In this document: positions 6,628 to 8,784 of the stretch, piece by piece
Layout of the letters: each line of letters starts with the position of its first letter
Position numbering within the stretch: the first letter of the stretch is position 1
NCBI GenBank assembly: GCA_023228445.1
Contig: JALOBD010000093.1
Location: forward strand, 1-8,784
Direction: 5' to 3'
Source: Sphaerochaeta sp.
GTDB taxonomy: Bacteria > Spirochaetota > Spirochaetia > Sphaerochaetales > Sphaerochaetaceae
Length of the DNA stretch: 8,784 nucleotides
Program-made: the position numbers and the translations under genes
Notes under the pieces: generated by a model
Told to the model about the DNA's origin: nothing
Database searches by the model: none
The model's input: only the letters and a program-made list of their open reading frames with translations

Positions 6628-7590
6628 CTACTTCAGGTTGAATTTGGGAATCTCGTTCTGATACCAGACAGCCTGAGCTTCGGCAAACTCCTGGGAAGCA
6701 GCGGCATTCAAATAGCCAGGAGTCAGACCATACTTCTCACAAAGATCCCTGAATCCCTGACTCTGGATAGCCTTGCCGAAGGCGTCCTCGAGAATGGCGA
6801 CAACATCATCCGGGGTATCCTTGGGAACACCAAATGCGCCCCATCCGAGTACCTTGACATCGTAGCCGAGCTCACCGAAGGAGGGGACATCCGGATAGAG
6901 GTTCGACCGATTCTTGTCGACGATGGCCAAGACCTTCAGATCGCCACCCTGGACGCCGGGCAGAACCTCACCAGGAGCGACTGCGGCGACATCGATGTGT
7001 CCACCCATGACTGCAGTCGCTGCAGCGGCGCCACCATCAAACGGCACGTGGTTGAACTTGACCCCGGTCACCTGCTCGATTCCTGCTGCACCGAAGTGCC
7101 AAATGGAACCGGTGCCCGAGTTGCCGACCGTCACCTTCCCCGGATTTGCACGGGCGTAGGCGATCAGCTCCTCAAACGTGTTCCACGGAGCGTTCTTGTT
7201 GACGGTGACGGTTGCGGGCAAGTACATGGCAAGACCGATGTACCTGATTGAGGATGGCTCAAGGGTGGTCAGCCCAAGCGGCTTCACCATCGCTGACTCA
7301 ACCGGCATATACATCATGTTGTACCCGTCGGGCTTCTGTGCTGCCATGTATTCAAATGCAACGGAGCACGATCCACCCGGCTTGTTCGTGGTAACAATAG
7401 GAACGCCCAGTTGGGTCTCAACATCCTTGGCAATGAACCGTGTCACGACGTCCGACGTACCTCCCGGAGAAGCGCCAACAACGATGTTGATCTGCTTCGT
7501 CGGAAACTTTCCCTTCTCCTTGGAGCCTTCTGCAAACAGTGAGAAAGCGACAAGGACGACCAGCAACAGAACAAGTAGTTTTTTCTTCAT
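6628..7590 (-). CDS. tctC: TctC/Bug-family extracytoplasmic solute-binding protein
   Basis: The 320-residue protein is the periplasmic receptor of the TTT system. Residues 1-20 form a signal peptide (MKKK, a leucine/valine core, then SLFA), with likely signal peptidase I cleavage before EGSKE. There is no lipobox cysteine. The mature part shows the Bug-family landmarks: IVVGASPGGTSD (about 36-47), the NKPGG loop, the KPDGYN motif, VGNSGTGSIWHF, and NHVPFDGGAAA with GGHIDVA. The two small PGG and GTG loops bind the carboxylate group of the ligand in known structures. The ATG at 7590 is preceded by AAAGGAGAGAG and starts the signal peptide directly. A start at 7623 would place 11 unrelated residues before it. 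The FA/EGSKE cleavage region resembles that of spirochaete binding proteins. The ligand cannot be told from sequence, and a sugar acid is suggested only by the catabolic neighbours. Confidence 0.93.
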   Translation of the reverse strand: MKKKLLVLLLVVLVAFSLFAEGSKEKGKFPTKQINIVVGASPGGTSDVVTRFIAKDVETQLGVPIVTTNKPGGSCSVAFEYMAAQKPDGYNMMYMPVESAMVKPLGLTTLEPSSIRYIGLAMYLPATVTVNKNAPWNTFEELIAYARANPGKVTVGNSGTGSIWHFGAAGIEQVTGVKFNHVPFDGGAAAATAVMGGHIDVAAVAPGEVLPGVQGGDLKVLAIVDKNRSNLYPDVPSFGELGYDVKVLGWGAFGVPKDTPDDVVAILEDAFGKAIQSQGFRDLCEKYGLTPGYLNAAASQEFAEAQAVWYQNEIPKFNLK

Positions 7591-7615
7591 GTTCTCTCTC
7601 CTTTGACTATATTGA

Positions 7616-7631
7616 GAGGACATCTGTCCTC
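7616..7631 (-). promoter_or_regulatory. Short hairpin in the leader between the RraA-like gene and tctC
   Basis: GAGGAC (7616-7621) pairs with GTCCTC (7626-7631) around ATCT. It lies in the 54-nt gap just upstream of the tctC Shine-Dalgarno. It might be a processing or stability element. With only 6 bp the support is weak. Confidence 0.3.
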
Positions 7632-7644
7632 CGAGTGACTGTGA

Positions 7645-8391
7645 TCAGACCAAACCCAACCGCTTGCGAAACGATTGTGTATTCTCTGCAAACGTTTTAT
7701 TTGCATCATCAAGATCTTTCAAAATTTGTTCGTACGACTTTCCGGCGCTGCGCCGTGCCGCCCCGATTGTCGTCAAGCACTCATTCTCGTCCATGTATGA
7801 AGCCGCTTCCACGAGGTGTTGTTGATCCTCCTCTGGAAGTACGAGAAAGCCATGCTTGTCAGCGTGGATCAACTCCCCTGGCTTGATTTGGCAGCCGAAC
7901 ACCTCGACGGGAACTCCCCACGTGACGGGAACCGAATAGGCATGCCCAACGCACAAGCGCCGTGCAAGCGCCTTGAATCCGGCATTGGTCATCTCATCCA
8001 CGTCCCGGATGGCGCCATCGGTGATCGTCCCGACACAGCCGAGCGCCCGGTGCATATTGGAGCACACCTCACCCCAGAAGGAGCCGATGATGTTGTCAGG
8101 AGCGTCGAGGTCCTGGAGCACAACAATTTTTGGACCGGGCACCGAAGCCACATAGTGGCGGTACTCGGACCATCGTCGCATGCCATCCTTGTGGTGCTCC
8201 TTACAGCTTGGCTCGAAGGTCACCGTCACCGCATATCCGATCATCGATCCCATCTGCGGCATGAAGTCTCGAGTCTCACTGCGATTGCACTTCACCTCAA
8301 GGCGATCTTTTGCTGTAATCGCTTCCCAACCATTATAAATTGTTGGGGTGTTCCAACGCTTTAATTTTAGTAAATCTGAATAATCCAGCAT
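7645..8391 (-). CDS. RraA-family protein (aldolase/decarboxylase-like)
   Basis: This 248-residue protein, first gene of the operon, belongs to the RraA / 4-hydroxy-4-methyl-2-oxoglutarate aldolase superfamily. Members include RNase E inhibitors, class II pyruvate aldolases and oxaloacetate decarboxylases, and many are misannotated as demethylmenaquinone methyltransferases. The diagnostic segment is GSFWGEVCSNMHRALGC followed by VGTITDGAIRDVDEM, with Gly107-Glu108 and Arg129-Asp130-x2-Glu133. The RD-x2-E pattern is the one linked to aldolase/decarboxylase activity rather than to RNase E binding. It carries N- and C-terminal extensions compared with the roughly 160-residue RraA. The start at 8391 has AGGAG at 7 nt. 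An ATG at 8439 would lie inside the promoter. The family is clear, but the reaction is not. Given the two aldolases downstream, a role in sugar-acid breakdown or in decarboxylating a keto-acid intermediate is plausible. Confidence 0.82.
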   Translation of the reverse strand: MLDYSDLLKLKRWNTPTIYNGWEAITAKDRLEVKCNRSETRDFMPQMGSMIGYAVTVTFEPSCKEHHKDGMRRWSEYRHYVASVPGPKIVVLQDLDAPDNIIGSFWGEVCSNMHRALGCVGTITDGAIRDVDEMTNAGFKALARRLCVGHAYSVPVTWGVPVEVFGCQIKPGELIHADKHGFLVLPEEDQQHLVEAASYMDENECLTTIGAARRSAGKSYEQILKDLDDANKTFAENTQSFRKRLGLV

Positions 8392-8412
8392 GCTTTGACT
8401 CCTAATACCTGG

Positions 8413-8441
8413 ATTATATCCTAGATTATCTGATTCCACAA
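8413..8441 (-). promoter_or_regulatory. Sigma70-type promoter of the catabolic operon
   Basis: On the minus strand a perfect TATAAT (8418-8413) lies 17 bp downstream of TTGTGG (8441-8436). Transcription would start near 8406, about 15 nt before the RraA-like start codon, with the Shine-Dalgarno AGGAG at 8403-8399 in between. The -35 is weak (TTG only), which is typical of promoters helped by an activator. Confidence 0.6.
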
Positions 8442-8491
8442 GTAAAATATTTAATAAATTTACTGGGCAATTTTGATGAATTTACTAAATT
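8441..8491. promoter_or_regulatory. Repeated AATTTACT elements upstream of the operon promoter, candidate operators
   Basis: AATTTACT occurs at 8457-8464 and again at 8479-8486, exactly 22 bp (about two helical turns) apart. An inverted AGTAAA lies at 8441-8446, touching the -35. The second copy is part of a 13-bp palindrome, AATTTACTAAATT (8479-8491), symmetric about its central base. Spacing and symmetry suggest a regulator binding upstream of the promoter. AT-richness makes chance repeats easier, so confidence is moderate. Confidence 0.4.
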
Positions 8492-8536
8492 TGTCGCAAT
8501 ATGCCTGTTTCGGCATCCCATTGGGGCACATATTCG

Positions 8537-8784
8537 CTATGAACGGGTGAGCACACTCTCACGACTGATGAGGGTTCCTCCGAGGTAGTTCTTCTGTGTG
8601 GTGATCTTTTCGCCCTTCTGCCAACCGTTGAGCAGCACCCGCACCGCAAGCCGCCCGATCGAGAGCTTGGGAACGGTCAGCGTCGTCAGCGGCGGATGGA
8701 GCAGTGACGACATCGGCAGATCATCGAAGCCGATGACCGAGACGTCACCCGGGACCTGGATATCCCCGTCCTGCAGTGCCCTGA
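8537..8784 (-). CDS. LacI/GalR-family transcriptional regulator, C-terminal part (partial)
   Basis: The visible 81 residues are the C-terminal end of a LacI-type repressor. The gene begins beyond the right edge, so its DNA-binding domain is not seen. The reading has the family signature VPGDVSVIGFDDLP, then HPPLTTLTVPKLSIGRLAVRVL and a GGTLISRESV tail. These correspond to the last part of the periplasmic-binding-like effector domain, where the Asp of GFDD normally contacts the sugar ligand. It ends with TAG 146 nt before the first operon gene, in the same orientation, and is the natural candidate for controlling that operon in response to a pathway intermediate. That link is inferred from position. 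No convincing terminator follows it, so some read-through into the operon is possible. Confidence 0.88.
   Translation of the reverse strand, partial: RALQDGDIQVPGDVSVIGFDDLPMSSLLHPPLTTLTVPKLSIGRLAVRVLLNGWQKGEKITTQKNYLGGTLISRESVLTRS

Noticed and set aside
7816..8364. A + strand open frame of 182 codons opposite the RraA-like gene
   Set aside because: It is a shadow of the real minus-strand gene, which has a family signature, promoter and Shine-Dalgarno.
8501..8516. ATGCC/GGCAT hairpin after the LacI-type gene as a terminator
   Set aside because: The stem is only 5 bp, lies over 20 nt past the stop and lacks a T-tract, so it is too weak to call.
1..8784. CRISPR array, tRNA or rRNA genes
   Set aside because: No regularly spaced repeats, cloverleaf-like segments or conserved rRNA stretches were seen on either strand.

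Overview
The window carries one long catabolic operon on the minus strand, flanked by accessory debris on the left and a LacI-type regulator on the right. The organism is probably a bacterium of moderate GC content. The substrate-binding protein has a signal peptide ending in FA followed by EGSKE, a pattern common in Spirochaetota (Sphaerochaeta-like genomes), so I lean towards that phylum. This is an inference from one protein and codon style, not a firm placement.

Left edge (1-1069). A minus-strand gene cut by the window start encodes a DUF6088/AbiEi-type winged-helix antitoxin. It has a clear extended -10 promoter embedded in a 10-bp inverted repeat. Upstream of it lies a degraded fragment resembling the N-terminal part of an IS4/IS1634-type transposase. 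About 300 bp of AT-rich sequence without a recognisable gene follows.

Main operon (8441 down to about 1016, all minus strand). Gene order in the direction of transcription is: RraA-like protein, tctC, tctB, tctA, dhaK-like, HpcH/HpaI aldolase, KDPG/KHG-type aldolase, PfkB sugar kinase (KDG kinase type). Intergenic gaps are short (the last five genes lie within 2-21 nt of each other, with one 4-nt ATGA overlap). Exceptions are the 54-nt gap before tctC and the 89-nt gap between tctC and tctB, and both gaps hold hairpins. A sigma70-type promoter and a good Shine-Dalgarno precede the first gene, and a perfect 11-bp hairpin follows the last.

How the parts may work together. TctABC is a complete tripartite tricarboxylate transporter (TTT) that would import an organic acid, plausibly a sugar acid. 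The kinase and the class I aldolase form the last two steps of an Entner-Doudoroff-type route (2-keto-3-deoxy-acid to its phosphate, then pyruvate plus a triose phosphate). The HpcH/HpaI aldolase could instead cleave an unphosphorylated 2-keto-3-deoxy acid to pyruvate plus an aldehyde or ketone. The DhaK-like protein could handle a released dihydroxyacetone or similar short ketose, although no DhaL partner is encoded here. The RraA-like protein belongs to a family that includes pyruvate aldolases and oxaloacetate decarboxylases. No dehydrogenase or dehydratase that would make the 2-keto-3-deoxy acid is present. The substrate is therefore unknown, and this combination is the most interesting feature of the window.

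Right edge (8392-8784). The regulatory region of the operon contains AT-rich repeated AATTTACT elements. Beyond it is the C-terminal end of a LacI/GalR-family repressor that is the obvious candidate regulator.
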